Assembly: GCF_900101495.1 (NCBI RefSeq)
Contig: NZ_FMUS01000017.1
Location: 1 to 64,000, forward strand
Direction of reading: 5' to 3'
DNA length: 64,000 nucleotides
Origin: Alkaliphilus peptidifermentans DSM 18978
GTDB lineage: Bacteria; Bacillota; Clostridia; Peptostreptococcales; Natronincolaceae
This document shows positions 1 through 8,013 of the stretch, piece by piece. Position 1 is the first letter of the stretch. Every line of letters starts with the position of its first letter. The position numbers and the translations under genes are program-made. The notes under the pieces are model-generated. The model saw nothing but the letters and a program-made list of their open reading frames with translations, was not told the origin of the DNA and ran no database searches.

Positions 1-1
1 A

Positions 2-229
2 GACTTAGCCGATAAGGCTAGAAGATTTATGAAAACTGAAAAAGGTAAGCGTTACTATAAACGCAGAAAAGAAACCGTGGAAAGAATCTTTGCTGACGCA
101 AAGGAATTGCACGGCCTTAGGTATGCCCACTATCGTGGACTCCATTTAGTTCAGATGCAGTGTTTAATGACTGCTACTGCACAAAATATCAAAAAAATAG
201 CCACTAAGCTATCAAAAGTCCAGGAATAA
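2..229 (+). mobile_element. IS1182-type transposase, C-terminal end (cut by window edge)
   Basis: The frame is open from the first bases of the window and ends at a TAA at 227-229, so only the C-terminal end of the gene is visible. The stretch [20 protein letters not shown] holds the E-x6-K signature of the last acidic residue of a DDE transposase, and the text around it matches what I know of IS1182-family transposases. The tail QNIKKIA is also typical of that family. Whether the rest of the element is intact upstream cannot be seen. Two terminator hairpins follow it directly. Confidence 0.85.
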
Positions 230-299
230 TCTTGGGTTTTTGATAGTTTAGTAGCAGAAACAATTAAAAATTTCATTTAAATCAATTTACAAAGAATTT

Positions 300-330
300 A
301 ACCACCAGATTAGATAAAATCTGGTGGTTT
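300..330. terminator. Hairpin downstream of transposase
   Basis: Perfect 11-bp stem: ACCACCAGATT at 301-311 pairs with AATCTGGTGGT at 318-328, with a 6-nt loop. There is no long U run after it, so it may be the inner part of an IS end or a weak terminator. Confidence 0.5.
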
Positions 331-342
331 GTAATCAACCTC

Positions 343-376
343 AGGAAAAAGACTGTCGAAAGACAGTCTTTTTCCT
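343..376. terminator. Bidirectional Rho-independent terminator
   Basis: A 14-bp inverted repeat (343-356 with 363-376) closes through a C-G pair on a GAAA tetraloop. The outer arms are A-rich and T-rich, so it can serve the transposase on the plus strand and the small gene at 466-693 on the minus strand. Confidence 0.85.
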
Positions 377-465
377 TTATATTTTGAATATGAAGTTATA
401 AAACCCTTCAATAAATTAACTTTTCCCGGGAAATATGTAAATTAAAGAACTATTTTGTTTGAGAT

Positions 466-693
466 TTAATTAATAAAATGCCGTGAAAAGGAATCTATGC
501 CCTCTGATAAAGTCTGCATCTTAGATGTAAGTGACTCTAACTCTGTAATTAAACGAGGATCCTTCACTCTACCATTATTATCATCAACCACCAATAATTG
601 AATTGCTGCAATTGCCTCCTGAGTTTTCACGTTACTATCCCTTAACATATCAAGCTGATTCTTAATCACTTCATAATCTTTTTTGTTGTTCAT
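466..693 (-). CDS. Small hypothetical protein (75 aa)
   Basis: I do not recognise this protein. The start at 693 is chosen because AGAAGGAGG lies about 7 nt before it. A longer frame beginning at 735 would run through that ribosome binding site. The product is hydrophilic, has no membrane segment or cysteine, and should be largely helical with an acidic, coiled-coil-like C-terminal half (ITELESLTSKMQTLSEGI). It stands alone, with a strong terminator behind it at 343-376. Confidence 0.6.
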   Translation of the reverse strand: MNNKKDYEVIKNQLDMLRDSNVKTQEAIAAIQLLVVDDNNGRVKDPRLITELESLTSKMQTLSEGIDSFSRHFIN

Positions 694-968
694 ATAAAAA
701 CCTCCTTCTAGAATGCTATATCTATTTTTCCCCAATAGAATAAATCAATACTAAATAAAATCCATAAAAAAAAGTATATATTGAAGAATAGGAAAGATTG
801 GTTACCACTAAGGCATATAAATAGATATATGGTAGTACTAACTGAAAATTGAGAATGGAAGATGAATTAATGAAAAGAGAAAAATTTACAATAATCATCA
901 AGCAGGGATGGTGAATCTGTCCAAATTAGAAATGTAATTTTAGTTATCCAAAAAGGAGGAAGATAGAG

Positions 969-1682
969 TTGACATTCATTATTATTAGAAAGCGTTGGAT
1001 TTACATATCTATAGTAGCTATAGCTGCAATCCTATTGATAATTTTAACCAGTGGTCTATGGAACAGATCAATTACCACATCGAGCGTGCCAAGTACAACA
1101 AAAACCATAATTATTGATGCAGGCCATGGTGGTATAGACCCAGGAGCAATAGGTAAAAGTGGAGCTATAGAGAAAGACATTAATTTAACTATTGCCAAAT
1201 ATTTAAGAGAATACCTAGAACAGAGCGGAACCACTGTTATTATGACAAGAGAAACAGATACTGGATTATACACGTCATCTGGCAGTATAAGAAATAAAAA
1301 GAATGAAGACCTACGAAATAGAAAAAATCTTGTTAAGAACAGTAAAGGAGATTTATTTATATCAATTCACTTAAACAGTTTTCCCCAGGCACAGTATTAT
1401 GGTGCTCAGACTTTTTATTCTTCTGATAATCCACAAGGTAAGATATTAGCTAAAAAAATTCAAGATGAATTCATAAATACCTTAGATAAAAATAATACAA
1501 GAATAGCTTTACCTAAGGATAATATGTACTTAATAAAGGGACTGGATATACCAGCAGTACTAGTAGAGTGTGGTTTTCTCTCTAATGCTGCAGAAGAGAA
1601 AAAGCTAAAAAATTCAAATTATCAAAAGAAGATAGCATGGTCTATTTATGTAGGAATTCAACAATATTATGCAGAGCAATGA
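969..1682 (+). CDS. cwlD: N-acetylmuramoyl-L-alanine amidase, CwlD type
   Basis: Zinc amidase of the Amidase_3 family, which cuts the bond between muramic acid and the stem peptide. CwlD acts in spore cortex formation (muramic-delta-lactam). Visible: an N-terminal membrane anchor at residues 10-28, then the catalytic domain. The expected zinc ligands are His53 (DAGHGG), Glu68 (GAIEKD) and His134 (SIHLNS), and the catalytic Glu200 lies in VECGFLSN. The length, 237 aa, equals that of B. subtilis CwlD as I know it. The start is a TTG preceded by AAAAAGGAGGAAG. The next plus-strand gene is a polysaccharide deacetylase. CwlD and PdaA together make the lactam, but that neighbour belongs to a different deacetylase family, so the link is only suggestive. 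Confidence 0.88.
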   Translation: MTFIIIRKRWIYISIVAIAAILLIILTSGLWNRSITTSSVPSTTKTIIIDAGHGGIDPGAIGKSGAIEKDINLTIAKYLREYLEQSGTTVIMTRETDTGLYTSSGSIRNKKNEDLRNRKNLVKNSKGDLFISIHLNSFPQAQYYGAQTFYSSDNPQGKILAKKIQDEFINTLDKNNTRIALPKDNMYLIKGLDIPAVLVECGFLSNAAEEKKLKNSNYQKKIAWSIYVGIQQYYAEQ

Positions 1683-1688
1683 AAAAAA

Positions 1689-1813
1689 TGTGGATAAATA
1701 ATGTTGATAATGTGGATAAGTTTGATATTAGTAAATCATTACTGAGATTACTACAATATAAAAAATAATATAACAAAGAAACTGTGCATATAATATCCGG
1801 TGGTTGTGGATAA
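1689..1813 (-). other. Cluster of DnaA-box sequences
   Basis: TGTGGATAA, the complement of the DnaA-box consensus TTATCCACA, occurs at 1689-1697, 1711-1719 and 1805-1813. A one-mismatch copy, TGTTGATAA, lies at 1702-1710. All are in the same orientation, and the first three are within 31 bp. The surrounding DNA is very AT-rich. No dnaA, dnaN or replication gene is nearby, so this is more likely a DnaA titration or regulation site than the chromosome origin. Confidence 0.6.
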
Positions 1814-1817
1814 ATTA

Positions 1818-1848
1818 AATACCACCCCTTTAAATAAGAGGTGGTATT
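1818..1848. terminator. Terminator of the phage-holin-family gene
   Basis: A 9-bp stem, AATACCACC at 1818-1826 with GGTGGTATT at 1840-1848, just beyond the stop codon of the minus-strand gene. It can also end transcription from cwlD. Confidence 0.75.
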
Positions 1849-1856
1849 GAAAAACT

Positions 1857-2228
1857 TTACATAGTTTTTCCTGGTATTACAATATCTATTAATCCTATAA
1901 CTATAGCACCTAAAATTGCACCTATAGCTGTTACACGCATTGCAGGTACAAAGAATTGTGTAACATATATCACTACTGCTGCTACTATGAAACCAGTGAT
2001 ACCTCTTCCAAAGGGTGTTGCATCAAATTTTGCAATTCTAAAGATAATGTAGTCAATTATAGTAATAACCAAAGCTGCTATCAGAACGCTCCATAACCCA
2101 CCAATGGCAAAACCCGGGGTTAAAAAGGCTGCTATTGCAATAACAATGGCTGATACTATAAATCTGATAATAACACCAACCCAGCTTTGCGAATCCTGAG
2201 TTCTAGTATCCCTTCTCTCATTAGACAT
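1857..2228 (-). CDS. Phage holin family 4 (DUF/YvlD-type) membrane protein
   Basis: A small integral membrane protein of 123 aa with four hydrophobic segments, separated by a short loop with basic and acidic residues (IIFRIAKFDATPFGRG). The composition and the phrases LTPGFAIGGLWSVLIAALVI and IDIVIPGK fit the YvlD-type family annotated as phage holin family 4. Despite that name, members are ordinary chromosomal genes of unknown, probably envelope-related, function. The start at 2228 puts AAGGAGA 6 nt upstream. The ATG two codons earlier abuts the ribosome binding site. It is monocistronic and divergent from the deacetylase gene at 2331. Confidence 0.75.
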   Translation of the reverse strand: MSNERRDTRTQDSQSWVGVIIRFIVSAIVIAIAAFLTPGFAIGGLWSVLIAALVITIIDYIIFRIAKFDATPFGRGITGFIVAAVVIYVTQFFVPAMRVTAIGAILGAIVIGLIDIVIPGKTM

Positions 2229-2330
2229 AATCATTCTCCTTTCATATGTTTATCAGTATTAGCATTAGAATAATATATGATTTTTATACTTTTTTATAAA
2301 ATTGTTATTAGAAAGAAGGTGTTTTTTAAG

Positions 2331-3161
2331 ATGAAAAAAATGTACCTACTATCCATATCAAAAAAAGTGTTATTGTATATTTTGCTATGCTTTTTTTTGA
2401 TAGCTATTTTGATAATAGTTAGTAAGTTAAAAGAAGCATATTTCGATAATAGCAGAAGTAGTTCTTTAAATACTGGTGAAATCAAAGGAAGAGTAGTTAT
2501 AATAATAGATGACTTTGGGAACAATGGAGCAGGTACAAAGGAGATGTTACAGATCAACAGACCATTAACCTGCGCAGTCATACCTTTCTTAGAATATACT
2601 AAAAGTGATGCTAGAGAAATTGTTCTACATGGACATGAAGTAATTATTCATATGCCTATGGAGCCCCATAAGGGGAATCCTAAATGGCTGGGAGATAAAG
2701 GAATAACAGTAGATCTAGATATAGACACCATTCAAAATATAATCAAAGATGCTATAGAGGATGTACCCTTTGCTGTGGGAATGAACAATCATATGGGTTC
2801 AAAGGTAACGGAAAATAGAGTAATTATGGAAACTATTATCATGATGTTGAAGGAAAACAATATGTATATTGTAGATAGCAAAACAAGTGAGAATTCTATT
2901 GTGAAGGAAGTAGCTATTGAAAATAATGTTCCCTATTTAGAAAGATTAGTTTTTTTAGATAATGACAAAAGCTTGCTATCAATTAAAAAACAATTAAAAT
3001 TACTGGGAGAATTAGCCATTAAGCATGAAACTGCAGTAGCAATTGGTCACGTGGGTCCAGAAGGTGGAGTAGTTACTGCACAAGCAATCAAAGAGATGAT
3101 TCCTGAGCTTGAAGCAATGGGAATAGAAATAGTACCAGCATCTATGATATTAAAAAATTGA
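2331..3161 (+). CDS. Divergent polysaccharide deacetylase family protein
   Basis: A predicted secreted or membrane-anchored member of the divergent polysaccharide deacetylase (YibQ/DUF610) family, with a NodB-like fold. An N-terminal hydrophobic segment (about residues 10-28) is followed by the domain that opens with VVIIIDDFGNNG. That start, with its paired aspartates, is the family's hallmark, and HMPMEP, NNHMGS and AIGHVGP follow in order. The start at 2331 is preferred because AGAAGGTG lies 9 nt before it. An upstream in-frame ATG at 2277 has no such site. The true substrate of this family is not established, although its position beside a cwlD-like gene suggests cell-wall glycan. Confidence 0.8.
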   Translation: MKKMYLLSISKKVLLYILLCFFLIAILIIVSKLKEAYFDNSRSSSLNTGEIKGRVVIIIDDFGNNGAGTKEMLQINRPLTCAVIPFLEYTKSDAREIVLHGHEVIIHMPMEPHKGNPKWLGDKGITVDLDIDTIQNIIKDAIEDVPFAVGMNNHMGSKVTENRVIMETIIMMLKENNMYIVDSKTSENSIVKEVAIENNVPYLERLVFLDNDKSLLSIKKQLKLLGELAIKHETAVAIGHVGPEGGVVTAQAIKEMIPELEAMGIEIVPASMILKN

Positions 3162-3239
3162 TAAATCTTACATTTTGTTTAAATCCATAGTATAAGGAAA
3201 TAATTGTAATAAAATCCTATGCGATTGGAGGAAAAGCCT

Positions 3240-4076
3240 GTGGAAAAATGTCAAGGTTGTGAGTATTTTAAAGATGGTGAATGTGGATCATCAAGCTGTA
3301 CTTTTATAGAAAAGGGTAATGAGGCCAATAAAATTAAATATGTAATTGGAATCATGAGTGGTAAAGGCGGAGTAGGAAAATCTTCAGTTACAGCTATGAT
3401 GGCTAATGTACTTAAAAATAATAATTATAAAGTAGGGATACTTGATGGCGATATAACAGGTCCAAGTATAGCAAAAATGTTTGGAGTAAGGGGGCCTGCA
3501 AGGAATGTCGAGGGTGGCATACAGCCTGTAATAACTGAAAATGGTATATCCATAATGTCTATGAATCTGTTACTGCCTAATGAAACAGATCCAGTAATAT
3601 GGAGGGGGCCAATAGTTAGTGGCGTTATTAAGCAATTTTGGAATGACGTAATTTGGGGAGAGTTAGATTACCTTCTAGTGGATTTTCCTCCCGGAACAGG
3701 AGATGTTGCATTAACAGCAATGCAATCATTACCCCTAAATGGCGTTGTCATGGTTGCTTCTCCTCAAAATCTTGTTCATATGATAGTGAAAAAAGGTATA
3801 AAAATGGCGGAAGGTATGAAAATACCGATTATTGGGTTAATAGAAAACATGAGCTACGTTCAGCCACCTGGCCTTGATAAACCTTACTATTTATTTGGTG
3901 AGGGTAAAACAGAAGAAGTCGCTAATGAGCTTGGATTAAACTTCTTAGGTAGAATCCCTATTGAGAGAGAATTTGTTGACTTAATGGATTCTGGCGAAAT
4001 ATATAAATATAAGCATTCAGCTTTTGAAAAATTAATAGAACATTTATTAGATATTATCAAAGTAAGTATTTATTGA
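3240..4076 (+). CDS. Mrp/NBP35-family ATP-binding protein lacking the CPxC motif
   Basis: A P-loop ATPase of the Mrp/ApbC/Nbp35 group, proteins that carry and deliver iron-sulfur clusters. The deviant Walker A (MSGKGGVGKSS, residues 39-49) and the DFPPGTGD motif are present. A short N-terminal stretch holds Cys4, Cys7, Cys15 and Cys20, which could bind a cluster. The paired cysteines that usually follow ENMSY (CPxC) are absent: here the text runs ENMSYVQPPGLDKPYYLFG. GTG at 3240 is taken as the start because TTGGAGGA lies about 8 nt upstream, inside what would otherwise be coding sequence from the ATG at 3219. Probably cytosolic, and followed by a terminator, hence a single-gene unit ahead of hcp. 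Confidence 0.82.
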   Translation: MEKCQGCEYFKDGECGSSSCTFIEKGNEANKIKYVIGIMSGKGGVGKSSVTAMMANVLKNNNYKVGILDGDITGPSIAKMFGVRGPARNVEGGIQPVITENGISIMSMNLLLPNETDPVIWRGPIVSGVIKQFWNDVIWGELDYLLVDFPPGTGDVALTAMQSLPLNGVVMVASPQNLVHMIVKKGIKMAEGMKIPIIGLIENMSYVQPPGLDKPYYLFGEGKTEEVANELGLNFLGRIPIEREFVDLMDSGEIYKYKHSAFEKLIEHLLDIIKVSIY

Positions 4077-4130
4077 GTAATAGATTATAATATTTAAAAA
4101 TATTAAGTAGATAGTAATATAAACCAATTG

Positions 4131-4166
4131 GGATTGAATCCATTAAATCGGATTTAATCCTTTTTA
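4131..4166 (+). terminator. Terminator after the Mrp-type gene
   Basis: GGATTGAATCC (4131-4141) pairs with GGATTTAATCC (4150-4160) through one G-U pair and is followed by TTTTTAATT. Confidence 0.8.
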
Positions 4167-4297
4167 ATTGCATAAGTCATTCGAAACTTCCTATGAAAAC
4201 CATTTTTTTACATTATTACAACTCATTAAATGCTTTTGTCTTTTAAATGCAAATTTATTTAAATAATTACCATTAAGTGATAAATATCAAAAAAGAA

Positions 4298-4338
4298 GGT
4301 GACACACATCACAGTTGTATACAGTGCACCATGATAAT
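4298..4338 (+). promoter_or_regulatory. CRP/FNR-like operator and -10 element of hcp
   Basis: GTGA (4299-4302), six bases, then TCAC (4309-4312) is a CRP/FNR-family palindrome. GATAAT at 4333-4338 is a good -10 element. With a start point near 4345 the palindrome is centred about 40 bases upstream, the class II activation distance, and no good -35 element is needed. HcpR, a CRP/FNR-type regulator of hcp in many anaerobes, is a plausible binder, but no such regulator is encoded in the window. Confidence 0.6.
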
Positions 4339-4379
4339 ATATAGATAAAGAAAAAATCAATTAAAGAAGGGATGATATA

Positions 4380-6032
4380 ATGAATTCAGCAGAAATGTTT
4401 TGTCATCAATGTCAAGAAGCAGCAAAAAATACAGGATGTACCGTTAGAGGTGTTTGTGGAAAAACCAGTGATGTATCGAATCTTCAAGATCTTTTAATAT
4501 ATGCATTAAAGGGAATATCAGCATATAACCTTGAAGCTAAGAAATTAGGAATTAATACTAATAAAACAGACAGATTTATCACTGATGGTTTATTTGCAAC
4601 AATCACTAATGCCAACTTTGATAAAAAAGAGTTTGTTAATAGAATAAAGACAGCTTTATACTTAAGACAGGAAATTAAAGAAGAAGTAATTAAGGCTGGT
4701 GGTAAGGTTGAAGACATTAATAATGATTCAACCCAATGGTTTGCAGATTCAGAGGAATCATTTGAAGAAAAGGCTAAGTTAATCGGATTTTTATCCATTG
4801 AAAATGAAGATGTACGTTCGTTAATTAGCTTGATTACTTTTGGATTAAAGGGATTAGCTGCTTACACAGAGCATGCATTTAATCTTGGATATGAAGATGA
4901 AGAAATCTATACATTTATTCAGCAAGCATTAGTAGATACATTAGATGCTACTAAAACAGCAGATGATCTAGTTGCACTAAACCTAAAGGCTGGAGAGGTT
5001 GGAGTTAAGGCTATGGCTTTACTTGATAAGGCCAACACATCCACATATGGACATCCAGAAATAACAAAAGTTAACATAGGTGTAGGCAATAAGCCTGCCA
5101 TCTTAATCAGTGGTCATGATCTAAAGGATATGGAGGAACTATTGAAACAAACAGATGGTACAGGGGTTGATGTATATACCCACAGTGAAATGCTACCTGC
5201 AAATTACTATCCAGCCTTTAAGAAATACCATCATTTCATAGGAAACTATGGAAATGCTTGGTGGAAGCAGGATAAAGAATTTGAAAGCTTTAATGGGCCA
5301 ATTCTTATGACAACAAATTGCTTAGTACCACCTAAGCCATCCTATAAGGATAGAGTATATACAACAGGAGCAGTAGGCTTTGAAGGACTAACTCACATTG
5401 AGATAAATGAAGATGGAACAAAGGATTTCTCGGTTATTATTGAGCATGCAAAAAAATGTCAACCACCTACAGAAATAGAAAAGGGAGAGATTATAGGCGG
5501 TTTTGCCCATAATACAGTACTAAGCCTTGCTGATAAAGTAGTAGATGCTGTAAAATCAGGTGCTATTAAACAGTTCTTTGTAATGGCAGGCTGTGACGGA
5601 AGAATGAAGAGTAGAGATTATTATACTGACTTTGCTCAAGCATTACCAAATGACACAGTAATCTTAACTGCTGGCTGTGCAAAGTATAAATATAATAAAC
5701 TAGATCTAGGTGATATTGGCGGCATTCCAAGGGTATTGGATGCAGGACAATGTAATGACTCATATTCCTTAGCAGTAATTGCTCTAAAGCTTAAGGAAGT
5801 ATTTGAATTGAATGATATTAATGAACTGCCAATTTCATATAATATTGCTTGGTATGAGCAAAAAGCTGTAATCGTTCTATTGGCGTTACTGCACTTAGGC
5901 GTTAAGAATATTCATTTAGGGCCAACACTTCCGGCCTTCCTATCACCAAATGTAGTAAATGTCTTAGTAGAAAACTTCGGTATTGGTGGAATAACCAATG
6001 TTGAAGATGATATTAAAATGTTTTTAGGATAA
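4380..6032 (+). CDS. hcp: Hydroxylamine reductase / hybrid cluster protein, class I
   Basis: Hcp carries a cubane cluster and a hybrid iron-sulfur-oxygen cluster. In vitro it reduces hydroxylamine, and in vivo it is tied to nitric oxide detoxification. The N-terminal cysteines Cys8, Cys11, Cys20 and Cys26 show the C-x2-C-x8-C-x5-C spacing of the class I proteins of strict anaerobes. The later conserved pieces are also present, including the hybrid-cluster cysteines in AGCDGR and TAGCAKY. At 550 aa it is full length. It is cytosolic, monocistronic, preceded by the CRP/FNR-like site at 4298 and closed by the terminator at 6051. The ric gene at 58066 may serve the same nitrosative-stress response. 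Confidence 0.97.
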   Translation: MNSAEMFCHQCQEAAKNTGCTVRGVCGKTSDVSNLQDLLIYALKGISAYNLEAKKLGINTNKTDRFITDGLFATITNANFDKKEFVNRIKTALYLRQEIKEEVIKAGGKVEDINNDSTQWFADSEESFEEKAKLIGFLSIENEDVRSLISLITFGLKGLAAYTEHAFNLGYEDEEIYTFIQQALVDTLDATKTADDLVALNLKAGEVGVKAMALLDKANTSTYGHPEITKVNIGVGNKPAILISGHDLKDMEELLKQTDGTGVDVYTHSEMLPANYYPAFKKYHHFIGNYGNAWWKQDKEFESFNGPILMTTNCLVPPKPSYKDRVYTTGAVGFEGLTHIEINEDGTKDFSVIIEHAKKCQPPTEIEKGEIIGGFAHNTVLSLADKVVDAVKSGAIKQFFVMAGCDGRMKSRDYYTDFAQALPNDTVILTAGCAKYKYNKLDLGDIGGIPRVLDAGQCNDSYSLAVIALKLKEVFELNDINELPISYNIAWYEQKAVIVLLALLHLGVKNIHLGPTLPAFLSPNVVNVLVENFGIGGITNVEDDIKMFLG

Positions 6033-6050
6033 TTGATTTAAAAAAATGAG

Positions 6051-6085
6051 AGCTACCCGTTACTAAATGGGTAGCTTTAACTTTT
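6051..6085 (+). terminator. Terminator of hcp
   Basis: AGCTACCC (6051-6058) pairs with GGGTAGCT (6069-6076). A T-rich stretch follows. Confidence 0.8.
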
Positions 6086-6206
6086 TATTGACCCTTATAG
6101 AATAAAGAGTAATCAGCAATATTTCATTTGCTCCCACCCATTATAGATATTTTAAACTTATATGGAAATAATAATTTAGAAAAAATAATAAAAAAGAGGT
6201 GTAAAG

Positions 6207-6437
6207 ATGATAAATATAGCAACAAAAGAGTTAAATTATCTGAAGGATTTCTTGTCATGGGAGCTATTAAATACTAAAAAATGCTATCAGTACGCTCAAC
6301 AAGAAACAGATCAAAAAGCGCAACAAATATTCTTGAACTCAGCAAAGGTGCATCAAGACAACTACATGAATTTATTAAACTATGTTGAGCAAATGAACAA
6401 TCAACAAAACAATATTAATTTCCCAAATATGAATTAG
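6207..6437 (+). CDS. Small helical protein, possible spore-coat (CotF-like) protein
   Basis: A 76-aa hydrophilic, helical protein rich in Asn and Gln, with the pattern LKDFLSWELLNTKKCYQYAQ, which resembles one helical pair of the ferritin-like fold seen in CotF-type coat proteins. The C-terminal tail (MNNQQNNINFPNMN) is low complexity. Preceded by AAAGAGGTG and followed after 15 nt by a clearer CotF-family gene, so the two are probably co-expressed. Function unproven. Expression in the mother cell during sporulation is expected if the family call is right. Confidence 0.6.
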   Translation: MINIATKELNYLKDFLSWELLNTKKCYQYAQQETDQKAQQIFLNSAKVHQDNYMNLLNYVEQMNNQQNNINFPNMN

Positions 6438-6452
6438 GAGGAAAACAATATA

Positions 6453-6815
6453 ATGAATACAGAACAAACAGTAACCTCAAAAACTGGCGTATTAAAAATT
6501 GGCAAATCAGTATCTGATAAATTGCCTCAAGTTAAAGATCCATCAATAAACATAAGGGATAGACTAAACGATGTATTATTATTAGAAAAACATAGTTTAG
6601 TAAGCTATCAAATTGGAATAAACGAAATAATTAATGATGATTTAAGACAGTTAGTCATAAAAAATAGAGATAATATTCAACAATTACATACCCAATGCTT
6701 TAATGAATTATTTAACTTAGGTGAGTACCAGGCAAATGCTGCAACAAAGTCAGAAATCGCAGACCTAGTAGAGATTTTTAAAGGCTACCAAGTACAGCTT
6801 CCTCTTCAACAATAA
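6453..6815 (+). CDS. Spore coat protein, CotF family
   Basis: A 120-aa protein with the CotF-domain signature: DRLNDVLLLEKHSLVSYQIG, then a second helix with LRQLVIKNRDNIQQLHTQCF. In the family this is a ferritin-like four-helix fold found in coat or coat-associated proteins of endospore formers. The N-terminal 40 residues form a polar extension. It lies 15 nt after the 6207 gene and 28 nt before an FAD-dependent oxidoreductase gene, each with its own AGGAGGA-type site, suggesting a three-gene operon. Confidence 0.75.
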   Translation: MNTEQTVTSKTGVLKIGKSVSDKLPQVKDPSINIRDRLNDVLLLEKHSLVSYQIGINEIINDDLRQLVIKNRDNIQQLHTQCFNELFNLGEYQANAATKSEIADLVEIFKGYQVQLPLQQ

Positions 6816-6843
6816 AAAATAGCATAAGAATTGGAGGAAAGAT

Positions 6844-7947
6844 ATGAAGATAGCAATTATGGGAGCAGGGCTATCAGGACTAGCCTGTGGTATTACATTA
6901 GAGAAAAATGGTATAGAAGATTTTACTATATTTGAAAGTAGGAATGAGGTAGATGATAGATTTGTAAATGGCGAAATTTTTCTTAGTGCATTAAATGCCC
7001 CTATTGAGGACAGTATTTCATATTTATCAGAAGAATTTGGTATCTATTTGCAACCAGTTGGTGATATTAAGAAACTAATTATTAGATCAGAAAATGAAAT
7101 GACTACGATAACTGGCACTCTAGGCTTTAATGTAGTAAGGGGTAGAAGAGGTGATTCCATAAGCAAGCAAATGGAATCACAGCTACACAGTAAAATAGTA
7201 TTTAATTCTAAGCATACATATGAAGATTTAAAAAAGGGATATACACATATTATATTAGCTACAGGTGATGCCTCATATAGCGAAAAAATGTGGAACTATA
7301 ATAGAGACTTTACTGTATCATTAAAGGGAGGAATCGTAAAGGGGAGCTTTGATAGATACGCCACAATGGCATGGCTCAATAATAACTTTGCACCAAAGGG
7401 ATATAGTTATTTAATCCCTTTATCAGAAACAGAGGCAAATATTGTTATTGCCTACCCAGATCTTGAAGAAAATACTTATTTAGACTTTGATATGCTTTGG
7501 AATAGGTTTTTTGAAGCTGTTAAAATTGATTTAAAGGAAAAAATGGAGTTGGTAGATAGCTTTGAGATTACTAAGTATATAATAGGCCACTGTAAAGAGG
7601 CTAGAATAGGTAATACTTTTTTTACTGGAAACTGCTATGGTGCAATTATGCCCTTCTTGGGTTTTGGACAGTTTTCCTCAATTATGACGGGTATTTATTC
7701 TGCACATGATTTATGTGGTAAAGGAAAATATGATAAGCTAATAAGAACCTTTGATAAAAGCTATGAAAATTCTCTAATTTTAAGGCGAGCTATGGAAAAA
7801 ATGGATAATAATGATTTTGACTTTTTAGTAAAGCATTTAAACGGTCATATTGGTAACATAGTATTAGATTTTAACAATATAAATTTTTTAAATATAATCA
7901 GTAATATTTTAAAGTCGGTAGGGCTATTTAATAGTAGGGAGAGCTAA
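6844..7947 (+). CDS. FAD-dependent oxidoreductase, geranylgeranyl-reductase-like
   Basis: A 367-aa flavoprotein starting with a Rossmann fold (IMGAGLSGLACGITLEKNGI, the GxGxxG site, then the acidic end IFESR that binds the adenosine ribose). A second dinucleotide-binding piece, HIILATGDASYS, follows at mid-length. The overall pattern is that of the NAD(P)/FAD-dependent oxidoreductases related to geranylgeranyl reductases. The substrate is unknown. Start at 6844 with TTGGAGGAAAG upstream. It closes the small cluster of coat-like genes, so a role in spore-envelope chemistry is an inference from position only. A shared bidirectional terminator follows. Confidence 0.75.
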   Translation: MKIAIMGAGLSGLACGITLEKNGIEDFTIFESRNEVDDRFVNGEIFLSALNAPIEDSISYLSEEFGIYLQPVGDIKKLIIRSENEMTTITGTLGFNVVRGRRGDSISKQMESQLHSKIVFNSKHTYEDLKKGYTHIILATGDASYSEKMWNYNRDFTVSLKGGIVKGSFDRYATMAWLNNNFAPKGYSYLIPLSETEANIVIAYPDLEENTYLDFDMLWNRFFEAVKIDLKEKMELVDSFEITKYIIGHCKEARIGNTFFTGNCYGAIMPFLGFGQFSSIMTGIYSAHDLCGKGKYDKLIRTFDKSYENSLILRRAMEKMDNNDFDFLVKHLNGHIGNIVLDFNNINFLNIISNILKSVGLFNSRES

Positions 7948-7966
7948 CCAAATGTAATAATATTAA

Positions 7967-8005
7967 AAGGCAAGAGTATAAGTCAAATAACAAAACTCTT
8001 GCCTT
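7967..8005. terminator. Bidirectional terminator between converging genes
   Basis: AAGGCAAGAGT (7967-7977) is perfectly complementary to ACTCTTGCCTT (7995-8005). It serves the oxidoreductase gene on one side and tupA on the other. Confidence 0.88.
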
Positions 8006-8013
8006 GTATTTAT

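Noticed and set aside
1689-1813. Chromosome replication origin
   Set aside because: No dnaA, dnaN or other origin-linked genes nearby and only four boxes; a secondary DnaA site is more likely.
1857-2228. Prophage remnant, because of the holin family name
   Set aside because: No other phage gene is present, and this family is ordinary chromosomal in Firmicutes despite its name.
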